64,000 bases of DNA from Prorocentrum cordatum (GCA_963575745.1 CAUYUJ010021654.1:62001-126000), one strand, 5' to 3'. Numbered from the stretch's first letter, positions 11,116 to 22,210 are shown. Notes: a model not told the origin generated them from the sequence alone. A program made the numbers and translations.

Positions 11116-11294
11116 CTCCCCAGAAGACATAAAGAGAGCGAGGAAGACAGAGAGACAGAGACAGAGACAGAGACACAGAGAGAGAGAGAGAGAGACGCAC
11201 GCACGCACAAACGCACACACGCGCTCTGGCGGCCGCATGAGACGTAGACTGAAAGAGAAAACGCGCCGCATTGAATAACAATATCCCTAATGAA
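11116..11294 (+). repeat. GAGACA and GA repeats with GCAC run
   Basis: AGAGAC repeats at about 11145-11180 pass into (GA)n and then a short (GCAC)n and ACAC stretch near 11200. Confidence 0.8.
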
Positions 11295-11480
11295 CCTTGG
11301 TGAACCTTGAGGAAGACGCCCAAGACGGCCCCCCAGGCCCCCCAGACGGCTCCAGACGGCTCCAAAGGACCCCCCCAGACGGCGAGTGGGACCCCAGGAT
11401 GGCCCAAGAGGGCCCCCAGACGGGGGGGAATCGGGGGGAGGGGTTGGTTGGTTGGTGTGGGGGGGGTGGGCTGGGGGGGC
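11295..11480 (+). repeat. Family G related GGCC-rich segment and G-runs
   Basis: 'GGCCCCCCAGACGGC' variants resemble the GGCCCCAAGACGGCC units of family G. They are followed by dense G runs at 11420-11480 that could form G-quadruplexes. Confidence 0.6.
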
Positions 11481-11839
11481 CAGACCCGGTGTCTTCCAAC
11501 AACAACAAGAATCCACATCGCTGAATTCCACTTCAGCCACGCACCCAAGGACAGTGAATGACCGATCGGTTCAGCCCTCTCACTCTGACAAACTATGAGA
11601 CGGGGGGAAGAGAGAGAGATGATACAAAGATAACCCGTCAGGCACACTAGATGTATGTGCATACGCATGCTCACATCTGACTGTACACTCGTACAGAGAT
11701 ATGAAGAGGCAAACCACACATGTTTACTGCTCCGCGCACGCGCCGCCCGTCAACTCATCATGGCGCGCGCCAAGGCTCCGCGCCAGAAATCCTCCGTGCC
11801 CCGTTCCGCAGAGGGGCCAGCCGCCTAATGGAGAACCTT

Positions 11840-12044
11840 TCGGGGAGACGTAAGACTCGGGTACGGCGGACTGGGTGTGGCATGACGGGGCCGTCATGAA
11901 AATGACGAGACCCAATCTGAAATTTGACGCGAACTCCCGCTGCAAACATCCCACGAAAACCAAACCAGAAAAATCCACGACACGCTCGTCAAAAAACTTC
12001 GGCAAACCCGAAGTCCGGCTTACTCGAGTCTTACGTTTCCCCGA
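11840..12044 (+). mobile_element. Short element E6, copy 1
   Basis: This 205-bp element has terminal inverted repeats: left TCGGGGAGACGTAAGACTCG and right the complement of TCGGGGAAACGTAAGACTCG. The pentamer ACCTT flanks both ends, a possible 5-bp target duplication. A second full copy in the same orientation lies at 46772-46976. Confidence 0.8.
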
Positions 12045-12117
12045 ACCTTCCGCGAAGAGCAACTCCACCTCCGCCACCCGAGGTCCCGCCCAGGACCAAC
12101 CTACCAATCTAACCATT

Positions 12118-12355
12118 GGGCAGGGACCGACTGTCCTGGCATTCCTGTAAACATACCACGACACGCTCTTAGGACAAACGTAATGCTCTAAAAACAACAA
12201 GAATGCCCCCATGACGAAGAAGCCGTGTATTGGCACAAGGCTGTCCCAACAGAACACATTATAGAACATCCCAAGTAAACCACAAAGGTCCCGTGCGTCC
12301 AGACATGACTATCGGTCGACCGATAGGCAGGTCAGGACGCTTCGCCACTGCTTGA
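12118..12355 (+). mobile_element. Short element E7, copy 1 (divergent)
   Basis: It shares its start ('CAGGGACCGACTGTCCTGGC') and end ('CAGGACGCTTCGCCACTG') with copies at 15374-15607 and 45786-46020. The interior, which in the other copies is rich in the palindrome GTTCTTAGAAC, is eroded here. Confidence 0.7.
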
Positions 12356-12884
12356 AACCAACCCAACCGCACAAGTAATCATCAGAGCTGGGCTGCCATG
12401 GGACGAAAACCTTCAGATACATTGCATCTTACCGTTTCCTTGTCTCCAAAATGACCGCACGAACGGACCGGCATGTCTCGCACTGGTAAGTATCCCCTGT
12501 TCCCAGTGAGCCATCAAGACAGCACAGGCGATCCGAATACGCCTCCATGAGGCACCGAAAACGGGCCAAGGTGCGCCGAAGAGGCCTGCAAGAGGCGCCA
12601 GAGAGGCCCCGAGTCTGTCGAACGCCACCCTCGACCTCAGATCCGCGAGAGGCCTGCAGCGATGTGAGACTCTTGCCCACCCGCGGCGGCACCGAGGGAG
12701 CCGACCACCGAGCCGATACCCGACCAGATACCGAAGGCAAAACTCATAGAACAGGCAAGCGACAGAGAGGAAGAGGAGGAGGAGGAGGAGGAGGAGGAAG
12801 AAAAGAGCAGCGCCTCCCAGAAGACGAGCGCGCACAACCGCGTACATGCCTACGGCTCCTGGGTCTGCGCGACCCGCCTCCCGA
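12356..12884. other. GC-rich DNA, no gene seen; (GGA)n run near 12777-12800
   Basis: Only frames of shadow type are present. A short (GGA/GAG) run lies at 12773-12800. Confidence 0.4.
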
Positions 12885-13420
12885 GACGAACGCTGGCGCA
12901 CCGCGTAGTTTGCAGACCACTAGGTATGTCCGTCTGTCGCTCCTGATCTTACTCTCTGGGGATCTCGACCGCATGCCCTCCCTGGGTAGTCGAAGCCAAT
13001 CTGGCGCCAATCTGGCAGGCCCAATCTGGCAAACGGGGGCAATCTGGCGAGGGAGCCAGCGCGAATCCAGTCTGGCGGATAACCCAAATCATCCAGTCTG
13101 GCCGGGCCAGATTGGCCCTTGGGGCCCAATCCAATCTGACAGTCTGGCCTTCGACTACCCAGTGAGACGAACGCTTGCGCACCGCGTAGTTTGCAGACCA
13201 CCAGGTCTGTCCCTCTTTCGCTCCTGATCTTACTCCCTGGGGATCTCGACCGCATGCCCTCCGCCGCCAGGCTGGGCCCGAGCATCTTCGGGGTCGTTGT
13301 GCGAACCCTGCATGGTGCACGTCGTGCTGAGACGAACGCTGGCGCACCGCGTATTTTGCAAACCACCAGGTGTGTCCCTCTTTCGCTCCTGATCTTACTC
13401 CCTGGGGATCTCGGCCGCAG
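12885..13420 (+). repeat. Three copies of a ~100-bp direct repeat
   Basis: The unit runs from 'GAGACGAACGCTGGCGCACC' to 'GGGGATCTCGACCGCATGCC'. It occurs at about 12880-12980, 13163-13262 and 13331-13420. The first two are separated by the inverted-repeat element E12. A second unit starting 'GGCCCGAGCATC' occurs at about 13270-13327 and 13570-13626. Confidence 0.85.
12982..13162 (+). mobile_element. Short element E12 with 23-bp terminal inverted repeats
   Basis: The left end CTGGGTAGTCGAAGCC and the right end GGCCTTCGACTACCCAG are inverted and differ at only a few positions over 23 bp. The 181-bp interior is built from 'CAATCTGGC' motifs. It separates two copies of the surrounding 100-bp repeat, so it looks inserted. 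No clear target duplication; only this copy seen. Confidence 0.7.
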
Positions 13421-13424
13421 GATT

Positions 13425-13556
13425 GCAAAAAAACCGAAGGATTGCAAAAAACCCTCGTTGCAATCCTTCGTTGCAATCCTTTGCAATCAAAGGTTTTTTG
13501 TTGCAATCCTTTTTTGCAATCCTCTGTTGTTTTGCAATCCTTCGTTTTTTTGCAAA
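13425..13556 (+). repeat. Inverted array of TTGCAATCC motifs
   Basis: Copies of AGGATTGCAAAAAA on the left face repeated TTGCAATCCTT on the right (at least five), with poly-T spacers. The array can fold into alternative hairpins. Confidence 0.8.
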
Positions 13557-13689
13557 GCCCTCCGCCGCCTGCTGGGCCCGAGCATCGCCGGGGTCGTTGT
13601 GCGAACTGTGCACGGTGCACGCCGCGCCGCACGAGGCAGGCCCTGCGCTCTCCGACGCTGCGGGCCAGGTCTCGGCCCGACAGCGCAGT

Positions 13690-13950
13690 GCGCGGAAGAG
13701 CAAGAGGAGAAGCAGGAGGAGGAGGAGGAGGAGGAGGAGGAGAAGTACAACGAGGAGGAGGAGGGGGAGGAGGAGGAGGAGGAGGAGGAGGAGGAGGAGA
13801 AGAAATACAACAAGGAGGGGGAGAGGGAGGAGGAGGAGAGGGAGGGAGGAGGAGGAGGAGGAGGAAGAGGAGGAGCAGGAGGGGATAAGAAGCAGGAGGA
13901 GAGGAGAGGCAGAAACAGCAGCAAGAGGAGAAGCAGGAGGAGGAGGACGA
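13690..13950 (+). repeat. (GAG)n-rich purine array
   Basis: Purine-only tract of GAG/GGA with AGAAGTACAACGAGG interruptions repeated twice (13741 and 13799). Confidence 0.9.
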
Positions 13951-14274
13951 ACCCAGACATCCGACCGACGATACGTTGCTTCAATGCGCAGCCCAAGAGG
14001 TCCCGACCCCTGCCTCAGAGTCGTCCCAGATGCAGCTTTGATAGCCCTGGGGCCCGAGAACCATCCCCCGGGGCTGAAACCTAGACAAAAACACTCAGAT
14101 TGGACAAAAGTACTCCAGCAAAGCACCCGAATAGCAGCAAAGGTGAGGACGCGGGCCGGGGAGCATGAGCTCGGCGAATGAACACGTGCCCGGGCAAGGG
14201 TGAGGGCACGGCCATGTGCACCTTGCTGCTTCTGTTGCGAAGGATGGTGGCCACCTGGACCACAACTGTACAGT

Positions 14275-14434
14275 GGGAGCTCGACCGCGAGAAACCTTCC
14301 ATAGAAAACCACGCCCTGATACCCAAGGACGTCCGTTGGTTTTTGGTGTGGGGAAATCACACTCTCCATCGCTAAACCATGGAAGCCCGAGAAACCCAGG
14401 TCACCCGAGAGGCAAGCAGGGTGATGCTTGTCAT
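14275..14434 (+). repeat. Dispersed repeat E17, copy 1
   Basis: From 'GGGAGCTCGACCGCGAGA' to 'GAGGCAAGCAGGGTGATG'. It matches 23599-23757 in the same orientation, and more weakly 21700-21895, which keeps 'AGAAACCCAGGGTACCCTG'. Confidence 0.7.
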
Positions 14435-14565
14435 GGGTGGGGGGCATTGGGGCGGGCGGTCTCGGGGACGCAATCCCCCAATCCCCCCCCGTGGGACAAT
14501 CTGCGGTCCTTCCCGCTGGCAGAACCGCCCGGCGAAACGCTACGAGGGCATCGGCATATCCCGTC

Positions 14566-14712
14566 GTCCTCCTCCCCCCTCCTCCTCCCCCTCCTCCTCC
14601 TCCTTCCTCCTCCTCCTCCTCCCCTCCTCCTCCTCCTCCTCCTCCCCCCTCCTCCTCCTCCTCCTCCTCCTCCTCCTCCTCCTCCTCCTCCTCCTCCTCC
14701 TCCTCCTCCTCC
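14566..14712 (+). repeat. (CTC)n pyrimidine array
   Basis: Nearly pure CCT/CTC. Together with the GAG array at 13690-13950 it forms an outward purine/pyrimidine pair. Confidence 0.95.
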
Positions 14713-14883
14713 CCAGGCAGTTCCCGCGATGGTCCTGGCTGGCCTCGACAGGCCCCCCGAATAATCCCACTCGACAGGCCCACCGAGTAGCCTGGGACGG
14801 TCTCAACCTTGGGCCGTGCAGCGCCCCAGGGGCGTCCCAGGAGCGGCGCAAAGTTAGGGAGTGAAGATCGGCGCGGACAACTC

Positions 14884-15049
14884 TGAAGGGGCCCTGGGAC
14901 ACACAAATAAGTAGACACAAATAAAAGGATTCCCCATAGTTTCCAATATTTTGGGGGGTCTTGTCTCCCCCCCCCCAACTTCCCATATTTTCCCATATGT
15001 TCTTGGGGATCGACGGTTATTTATGTCTGTTGGATTTTGCCCCACCTGA
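14884..15049 (+). mobile_element. Short element E1, copy 1, with 8-bp target duplication
   Basis: It starts TGAAGGGGCCC and ends CACCTGA, with 'ACACACAAATAA' near the start and 'CCCATATTTTCCCATATG' inside. GACAACTC occurs directly before (14876-14883) and after (15050-15057). It is one of six copies in the window, all in the same orientation. Read on the minus strand, the ends look like CAG|GTGGGG ... CCCCTTCAG|. Confidence 0.85.
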
Positions 15050-15057
15050 GACAACTC

Positions 15058-15313
15058 GGGGGGCCTGTGGGGGCCAGCTGGGACTTCTCGTCAGGGGTTG
15101 CCAAGGGTGCCCCTGGCCCCAGGTGCCCTCAGCTCTTAGCTCCACTTTGGAGCCCCAGGGGGCCCATCTGGGCCTGGCGAGGGGTGCTCTGTAGGCCGTG
15201 GGGACCTCCTCGGAACTCCTGGGGGCACCGGGGCCCAGGGGCAAGTCCAGGCACACCCCGACTCGGGGGGCCTTTGGAGGCCAGCAGGGGCTACCTGGGG
15301 GGGCTGTCCGTAC
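15058..15313. other. GC-rich DNA, nothing recognised
   Basis: No convincing gene, RNA or repeat. Confidence 0.4.
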
Positions 15314-15673
15314 GCAGTCCGAGGCGTTCCCAGCCAGAGATCTGGAGCGCCGCGGAGGTTGGCTCCAGCCCCTCTTGAGCAGGGACCGACCGTCCCGGCA
15401 TTCCTACAGTCCTACCTCGACACGCTCTTACAACCCAAGAACGTTCTAAGAACCAAAACAATGTTCTTAGCATATGAACCCGATGTGAGAAAACAAGACA
15501 GACTCCGCCATAACTGTTCTAAGAACATTTCGTGGGAACCACAAAAGGTTCGTAGAACATTGTCTGGTAGGGCTAGAGGCGAGCCAGGGCGCTTCGTCAC
15601 TGCTTGACAGTGCGCAGTCCGAGGCTTTCCCGGCCAGAGATCTGGAGCGCCGCGGAGGTTGGCTCCAGCCCCT
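15314..15673 (+). repeat. 60-bp direct repeats flanking element E7 copy 2
   Basis: 15314-15373 and 15614-15673 agree at 58 of 60 positions and are exactly 300 bp apart. The 240 bp between them is mostly E7. On the minus strand both repeats are open and encode the same peptide block (GLEPTSAALQISG), so the duplicated piece could be exonic. Confidence 0.85.
15374..15607 (+). mobile_element. Short element E7, copy 2
   Basis: It starts 'TTGAGCAGGGACCGACC' and ends 'GCGCTTCGTCACTGCTTGA'. The interior has repeated GTTCTAAGAAC-type palindromes. Same orientation as the copies at 12118 and 45786. Confidence 0.8.
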
Positions 15674-16030
15674 GGAGGAGGAGGAGGAGGAGGAGGAGGA
15701 GGAGGAGGAGGAGGAGGAGGAGGAGGAGGAGGAGGAGGAGGAGGCGGGGGGCGGCGGAGGCCGTCGTGGCAGGCGGCGGCCGCGGGGATCGGCGCTGCGG
15801 ACGAGCAGCACGTTGCTCTCTCGGCGCATGCGCGCGGAGAGGCCTCGGGGAAAGCCCCGGGCGCGCGCCCGCGACGACGTCAGCGAAGACGACGAGGACA
15901 GCAACGAGGAGGAGGAGGACGAGAACAGACACGACACTGACGACGAGGATGACGAGGACGAGGTCAAGGACGAGGACGACGTGGGCGAGGACGAGGACGA
16001 CAACGAAGAGGACGACGAGGGAATCGACAA

Positions 16031-16077
<47 letters not shown>

Positions 16078-16078
16078 G
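15674..16078 (+). repeat. (GAG)n, then GACGAG/GACGACG arrays
   Basis: (GGA)n at 15674-15743, a GC-rich spacer, GAC/GAG triplets at 15890-16020, and pure (GAC)n at 16033-16077. Confidence 0.9.
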
Positions 16079-16165
16079 GCCGACAGCGACGGTGAGGGGC
16101 CGGCCGCCCCTTCCCCGCCCCTTTCCTCCCCTGGGGGGCAGCGATGGGGGGACCGGCTCGCGGGG

Positions 16166-16750
16166 AAACGTCGGCCTCCTCCTCCTCCTCCCCCTCCTCC
16201 TCCTCCTCCTCATCCTCCTCCTCGTCGCACTCGTCCTCTTCCTCCTTCTCCTCCTGCTGCTACTTCTCCTCCCCTTCCCCTTCCCCCTTCCTCCTCCTCC
16301 CCCTCCTCCTGCTCCTCCTCATCCTCCTCTTCCTGCTCCTCCTCCTCCTCCTCCTCCTCCTCCTCCTCCTCCTTCTCCTACTCATCCTCCTCCTCCTCGC
16401 ACTCATCCTCTTCCTCCTTCTCCCCCTTCTCCTACTCCTCCTTCTCCCCCTCCCCTTCCCCCTTCCTCCTCCTCCCCCTCCTCCTGCTCCTCCTCCTCCT
16501 CCTCCTCTTCTGCTCCTCCTCCTCTCCTCCTCCTCCTCCTCCTCCCTCCTTCCTCCTCCTCCTCCTCCTCCCTCCTCCTCCCCCTTTCCTCCTCCGTCCC
16601 TCCTCCTTCTCCTCCTTGTTCTCCTCGTTTTCCTCCTCCTCCTCCTCCTCCTCCTCCTCCTGGAGTTCACATTGTCGTGCTCTCCTGCCTTGTGCATCCT
16701 CCTGTCTGGTTTCCTCCTCGTTCTTCCTCCTCCTCCTTCCTCCTCCTCCA
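16166..16750 (+). repeat. Long (CTC)n pyrimidine array
   Basis: About 580 bp of CCT/CTC/CTT with internal duplications such as 'CTTCCCCCTTCCTCCTCC' at about 16275 and 16455. Confidence 0.95.
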
Positions 16751-16960
16751 AGAGTCGGCGTCACATCGCCGACATGTCGGCGAGATGCTCCCGATCCGCC
16801 ACCGTGCCTTGTGCATGATGGAGCGCGGAAGAATGTCAAGGTCTGTCTGGTCGGGTTCCTGTAATTTTCTAAGGCCCCCCACCCTCTACTAGCGCCCAGG
16901 GACGCGCATCGCCCTCTTCCCGATGCGATGGCTCCTTGCGTAACATACACTATATATTCG

Positions 16961-17800
16961 CGCTCCCGAGGCCCAGATGCCTCCAAGACGGTCCAATGTC
17001 GATCCAAGACGGGCCACGTTGGCCTCAGGAAGGCCCGAAATGGCCTCAAAACGGCCCACGAGGCAGTCGAAGCGTCCCAAAAGAGCGTCCAGAGCCTTCC
17101 CAGGAGGACCTGGGGGGGGGGCAAACCGTTGTTCCCCATTCGGCTTCCCAAACTGCTTTCTGGTATTGGCCTTTTCGAGCTCCCGACGTCGACCCAAAAG
17201 CCCAAGAGGCAACCGGGCCTTCCCCAACACGGCCCGAGAGGTCCCCACAAGGGCCCCAAGGCGGCCCAGAGAGGCCCAAAGGCAGCCCAAGGGGCGCCGG
17301 GGAATGCCCAGGAGGGCCCCGAGACGGCCCCCTAGCAGGGCCGTGGAGAGCGAGCGCGAAACGACAATTCGAGCGTTCCGCCCCAGGAGAGCCCAGGAGG
17401 CCCCAGGAAAACATAACAATAGGCCCAAAACTAGCCCCAAGAGCAATAGGCCCCCAAAACATAGGCCCCAGGAGGCCCCAGGAAAACGAAAAAATAGGCC
17501 CCAAAAAATAACCCCCAAAATAGCCCCCCCAAAAAATAGCCCCAAAATGCGGCCCTAAAGAGGGACCCGGAAAGCAAAAAAGCATAGATGTTCAACAAGT
17601 TCGTTGAATGTGTTTGGGTTCCCGCCTCGGTGAGCTTCCGACGCTCCACGATGGCCCAAGGGGGGCGCCCAGCACTCCTCCGACGCGGCTCGAGAGGCCG
17701 CCAACATAGCTCCAAGACGGCCCAAGAGGACTCCACGACGGCTCAATAGGCGCCCACGCCCTCCCAAGAACACTCCAAGACGGCCCCTGAGAAAGGGCCC
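16961..17800 (+). repeat. Family G repeat, divergent long member
   Basis: Arrays of GGCCC(C)AAGA/GGAGGCCC flank an AT-richer core at about 17570-17630, then 'GCTTCCGACGCTCCACGATGG' style sequence starts a second array. The array-core-array order is the same as in the copies at 27494, 56375 and 58640. Confidence 0.7.
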
Positions 17801-18241
17801 AAGAGCAGGAATACGAACCCAACATGTGAATTGTCTGCCCCAAGAGGCCCCTCCCCACCAGGCACCCCTTGTCTTCTCGAGTAGCCTGCCATCAGACATG
17901 CTGCGTTGGCACGGTCGCGGAAGTGCAGAGGGCGGCTGGATAAACGGAACCACGTGGTCCTGGGTGGGGCGGATTTTCGGGCCCCATATCGGAGATAGAC
18001 AAACGGTTGGGATCGATGCGCCCCCCGCATGAACCTGTTTATCCATACATCCGTGCCCCCATTCAGCTTCGACTGTCGACGTGTGCTGCGAGGCCCGAGC
18101 AGGGCACCGCGCACTCGCGCGCAGTGAGGAATACATGCCTGGGACGACTACCACAGCAGCCAACGCCCCCCCCCCGCACCCCCCATGCAACCCAAGAGAG
18201 AGGACCATTGCGGGGGATCGCGGGGTCCCAAATTGTCCCTC
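17801..18241. other. No feature recognised
   Basis: Mixed sequence with only short frames. C-rich near 18168-18190. Confidence 0.4.
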
Positions 18242-18302
18242 AGCCATCGCGTTATGTATATATATATATATATGATACCAGAGAAAAAAGCCCAATCAGA
18301 AT

Positions 18303-18585
18303 TTAGGGGGGCTATGGGGTTTTAGGGCTTCAGGGCTATGGGGCTATAGGGCGATGTGGCCATAGGGATATAGGGCTAGAAGCCTTTAGGGCTATGGGGC
18401 TATAGGGCTACAGGGCTATAGGGCTATAGGGCTAAGGGCTATAATGCTATTCGGGCATTCGGGCTATAGGGCTATATACGACTATAGGGCTTTAGGACCA
18501 TAGGGCTATAGGGCTATAGGGCTATGGGGCTATGGAAGTATGGGGCTATTGGGCTATTGGGCTATTGGGCTATAGGGCTATCGGA
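18303..18585 (+). repeat. GGGCTATA tandem array 1
   Basis: About 30 degenerate units of GGGCTATA. It reappears at 20049-20137. The G-rich short unit is telomere-like in style but not a known telomere repeat. Confidence 0.9.
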
Positions 18586-18703
18586 GGTGAGGGGGTGAGA
18601 TCGAAGTGGAACGGCGAGCCCCCCACCGGGAAATCGGTTTCGGTTTCGCGTTCGTGCGTGCCGTGCGTGCGAGGCGAAGCTGCGCGGGCGGGCGAGAGAA
18701 AGT

Positions 18704-18905
18704 CTCCTGTGGCTGAGGCGCGGCCGGACCAAATGTTTCTCTTCCGGGGCGCGGGGCCCCGCGGTGTCCCGCCGGTGGCCCGCGGTGTCCTCCTGTGGCT
18801 GAGGCGCGGCCGGACCAAATGTTTCTCATCCGGGGCGCGGGGCCCCGCGGTGTCCCGCCTGTGTCCCGCGGTGTCCCGCGGTGTCCCGCGGTGTCCTGCC
18901 GGTGT
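18704..18905 (+). repeat. 87-bp tandem duplication and GGTGTCCCGC repeats
   Basis: 'TCCTGTGGCTGAGGCGCGGC' recurs at 18704 and 18791. It is followed by five GGTGTCCCGC-type units. Confidence 0.85.
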
Positions 18906-18909
18906 CCCG

Positions 18910-18933
18910 CGAGGATGATGATGATGATGATGA

Positions 18934-18974
<41 letters not shown>

Positions 18975-19780
18975 GATGATGATGATGGTGTCCTAATGAA
19001 GATGATGATGATATTGATGATGGTGCCGATGATGAGGATAGTGTCCCGATGATGGGGATGATGATGCTCATTATGATTATGTTGATGATGATGACGATGA
19101 TGGTGTCCCGATGATGATGATGATGATGATGATGAGTCCGATGATGTTGGTGATGATGATGATGATGGAAATGGTGTCCAGGCAATAATGGTGTTGATGA
19201 TGATGTTGATGATGAGTATGGTGTCCCGATGATGATGCTGATGATGATGATGGTGATGATGATGATGGTGATGCTGATGGTGTCCCGATGATGATAATAA
19301 TGATGATAATGACGATGTTGATGATGATGTTGCTCATGCTGATGATGGTGCCCCAGTGATGATGATGATGTTGATGATGATGATGTCGATGATGATGATG
19401 CGATGATCATGATGATGATAATGATGATGATGATGATGATCATGATGGTGTCCCGAGGAGGATGACGATGTTGATGATGATGTTGATGATGAGAACGATG
19501 GTGATCATGATAGTGCCCCGATTATGATGATGATTATGATGATGCTGCTGATGATGATGACGATGACTGTGTCCCGGTGATGATGATGTTGATGATGAGA
19601 TGATGATGGTAATGATGATGATGATGATGTTGTCCCGATGATGATGCTGACGTTGATGATGATGTTTATGATGATGATGATGATGATGATGATGACGGTG
19701 CCCTCATGATGATGACGATGTTGGTGATGATGGTGATGGTGATGATGATGTTGATGATGATGATGTTGATTGTGAGAGCG
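18910..19780 (+). repeat. (GAT)n array with GGTGTCCCGATGAT punctuations
   Basis: 870 bp of GATGAT interrupted about every 60-100 bp by TGGTGTCCC or TGGTGCCC, a motif shared with the preceding array. Confidence 0.9.
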
Positions 19781-19995
19781 ATTGTGATGTCGATAGGGAG
19801 ATCGATATTGAGACCGAATGTGAGATCGACTGTGTGATCGATTGTGAGATCGATTGTGAGATCAATTGTGAGATCGATCGAATGAGATAGATCGAGTGAG
19901 ATCGATTGTGAGATCGATCGAGTGAGATCGATCGAGCGAGACCGATAGTGAGATCGATACTGAGATCGATAGTGAGACCGATCGAGTGAGACGTT
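19781..19995 (+). repeat. GAGATCGAT-type 12-mer array
   Basis: Units like TGTGAGATCGAT and GAGTGAGATCGAT; very rich in GATC sites. Confidence 0.9.
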
Positions 19996-20048
19996 GGTTC
20001 CCCCCCCCCCCGAACCTCCTTATCACCCGAAGGGTGGTCGTATAGGTA

Positions 20049-20325
20049 CGGCTATAGGGCTATAGGGTTATAGTGCTATAGGGATATACGGCGATTGGGC
20101 TATTGGGCTATAGGGATATAGGGCTATTGGGCTAGGCACCCCCAGGCACTTCTGGGCACCCCGGGCACCCGGGCACCCCTGGGCACACCCCCGGGCACCC
20201 CCGGGCACCCGGGCACCCGGCCCCGGCCACCGAAATCGGCCACACTCCTGGGCACCCTGGCACCCCCGGGAACCCCTGGGCACCCGGGCACCCGGCCCCG
20301 GCCACCGAAATCGGCCGCCCACCTC
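20049..20325 (+). repeat. GGGCTATA array 2 and GGCACCC repeat
   Basis: The GGGCTATA array runs to about 20137. GGGCACCC units follow, with two copies of 'GGCCACCGAAATCGGCC' (a perfect palindrome apart from its centre) at about 20223 and 20299. Confidence 0.85.
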
Positions 20326-20379
20326 ACCTCAGCTTTATATCCGCTAGGACCCTTATATATACAGAGGCAAGCCATCGCG

Positions 20380-20415
<36 letters not shown>

Positions 20416-20417
<2 letters not shown>

Positions 20418-21420
20418 TACAACGGGGAGGCGCAAAATCCCAGCGTGACAAAAAACGGATCTCAAAACCCCACTCCCGTGTGCAGAGGTCCCACGAAGCC
20501 CCGAACCCCGCATCGCGTCGTCGCAAAGCTTTCGGAGGGCCGGTGAAGGCTCGCCGCCGACATTCTCATCATCGCCTTCGACATTGGCCATTAGCCTTCC
20601 TGTTCCGTTGTCGTAAGCTCTGGCTCAAGTGCACCCTGTCGCCACTGCTCTTCCCTTGCTCACGATGATGGTGTTAGCGTTTGGCCGAATGAAACGGGCC
20701 CGCGTCTCCTCCGTGGAGATCCACTGGGCGAGCCAGGACTCCTGAATGACTTCCAGGGGTTCACGTTGAGTGGATGTCGAGGCCTGAACTTGAGAGCCTC
20801 CCAAAGAAGTCTCTACGCACGTACGTTGGTCGAAGCTCTTCGACGACGACGAGGACCCCTTTCATCACATGCAGCATGGGCCTGTGAATTCAAAGCTGGG
20901 CTTAGACAGCGGCTGTACGGTTGCCCCTGATCCTCCCTCTTTGGGGCTCGTGGCGGCTTGGGGCAAGACGCTGCCAGCTGAGAAGGGCGGGCCGGCCTAG
21001 CGGGGGGGAGGCTTTAAATACTCTAACTGCCCTTCACACGCATCCCTCTCTCGGGCGTTGGCAGAACTGGGTTTAGTGGAACCTGGTTAAATGATTTGTA
21101 CTGGTGGGCGCCCCACCGTCTCATTTCGACTACCCGGAACTGCCGTCACCCGAAGAACACCAGTTACGGCAAACCTGGTTTAGTGAATCTGGCCAATGGA
21201 GGGGCCCCAGGGCCCTACCACTAACCGGGTCCCCTTACCCGGGGTCCTGGCTATACCCGCCTCTCCCCTCTCTCCAGAGTGAGGACGACTGTGGGCCTTA
21301 CAAGTGAGAGGATCGCCGTGAGGCATCACGTCCCTCGACGCTTCCACCAGAAGGGGGGCTGCAGGGGCCGACCTGCTTCCACGAGGCTGGCACCGCAGGT
21401 GCAGTGCTGGGGGTGGCGGC
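20416..21420. other. About 1 kb without a recognised feature
   Basis: A minus-strand frame around 20480-20591 (ANVEGDDENVGGEPSPALRKLC...) is acidic and not repetitive, but too short to call. 'AACCTGGTT' recurs at 21080 and 21172. Confidence 0.35.
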
Positions 21421-21426
21421 CTATCT

Positions 21427-21590
21427 TGAAGGGGCCCCAGGACACACAAATAAATACACACAAATACAAATGTTCCCCATATTTTCCCATATGTTTTGGG
21501 TGTTTGTCTCCCCCACCCACTTCCCATATTTTTCAATATTTTCTGGGGGGTCCACGATTCATTGTGTCTGTGTTTTTTTTCCCATCCTGA
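21427..21590 (+). mobile_element. Short element E1, copy 2
   Basis: TGAAGGGGCCCC ... CCCATCCTGA, with the ACACACAAATAAATACACAC head. No clear target duplication is left. Confidence 0.8.
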
Positions 21591-21972
21591 GGTCTTCCCA
21601 TCTCACCAGCATAAAGGAGATGCGAAGGCCCTGAAGACGGAACGTGGTGGGCACCAGTGGGTATCACAGCCCGCTGAAAATCCGAAGAGGATCATACAAT
21701 GCGGGCGCGGCCGCAAGAAACCCTCGCAAGAAACCCAACCCTGAAAAAACCCGCGCACGAGGTGCAACTGAGGGGAAGCTCGGAGCACCCCGAACGCAGC
21801 AGCTCCTTCAACGGCCGCGGGAAGTCACCGCGCATCGCGCGGAGCGAAGAAACCCAGGGTACCCTGACGAAAAGTAGATGGTTTCTTGATGCGCGCCCCC
21901 ACTGTAGTCTGATCATTGGCACTCCCCATTGGCATCCACTTCATGCTCAGCAGCATGCTCTCTTTTTCGGCT

Positions 21973-22100
21973 GCACGCACGGGTCACCCTGGGCAAGAGG
22001 CAACGATGAGACCTTTGGCGCGCGGGTTCAGAGGGGCGCGGGGGGGTCAAGCCCCCCAAGCGTGCATGCCGCTGCTGTCGTATCGCCTCCAACGAAAAGG
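21973..22100 (+). mobile_element. Short element E16, partial copy
   Basis: Shares 'GACCTTTGGCGCGCG' and 'GCCGCTGCT' blocks with 23331-23489 and 46590-46757. Confidence 0.5.
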
Positions 22101-22210
22101 GAATTCGAAAGCTTCGGGGCGCGCACAGTGCAAACAGACCCCCCCATCGGGGAGTCCCGGCTGGTCTCAGCAGGCCCCCGGAGCAGTCTGGGGCGGCTTC
22201 AACACTGGAC

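Larger units (their letters stand above)
18242..20415 (+). repeat. Composite satellite block bounded by GCCATCGCGTTAT(AT)n
   Basis: GCCATCGCGTTAT followed by a (TA)n tract occurs at 18243-18273 and again at 20371-20415 in direct orientation. Between them lie, in order, a GGGCTATA array, a GGTGTCCCGC repeat, a (GAT)n array, GAGATCGAT repeats, a second GGGCTATA array and a GGCACCC repeat. Confidence 0.8.

Noticed and set aside
10464-11540. Poly-His, poly-Ile, poly-Met and poly-Asp frames in triplet arrays
   Set aside because: Direct products of (ATC)n and (CTC)n tracts with no unique flanking coding sequence.
18303-18585. GGGCTATA array as a telomere or interstitial telomere
   Set aside because: Plant-type and protist telomere repeats known to me (TTTAGGG and relatives) differ; there is no chromosome end here.
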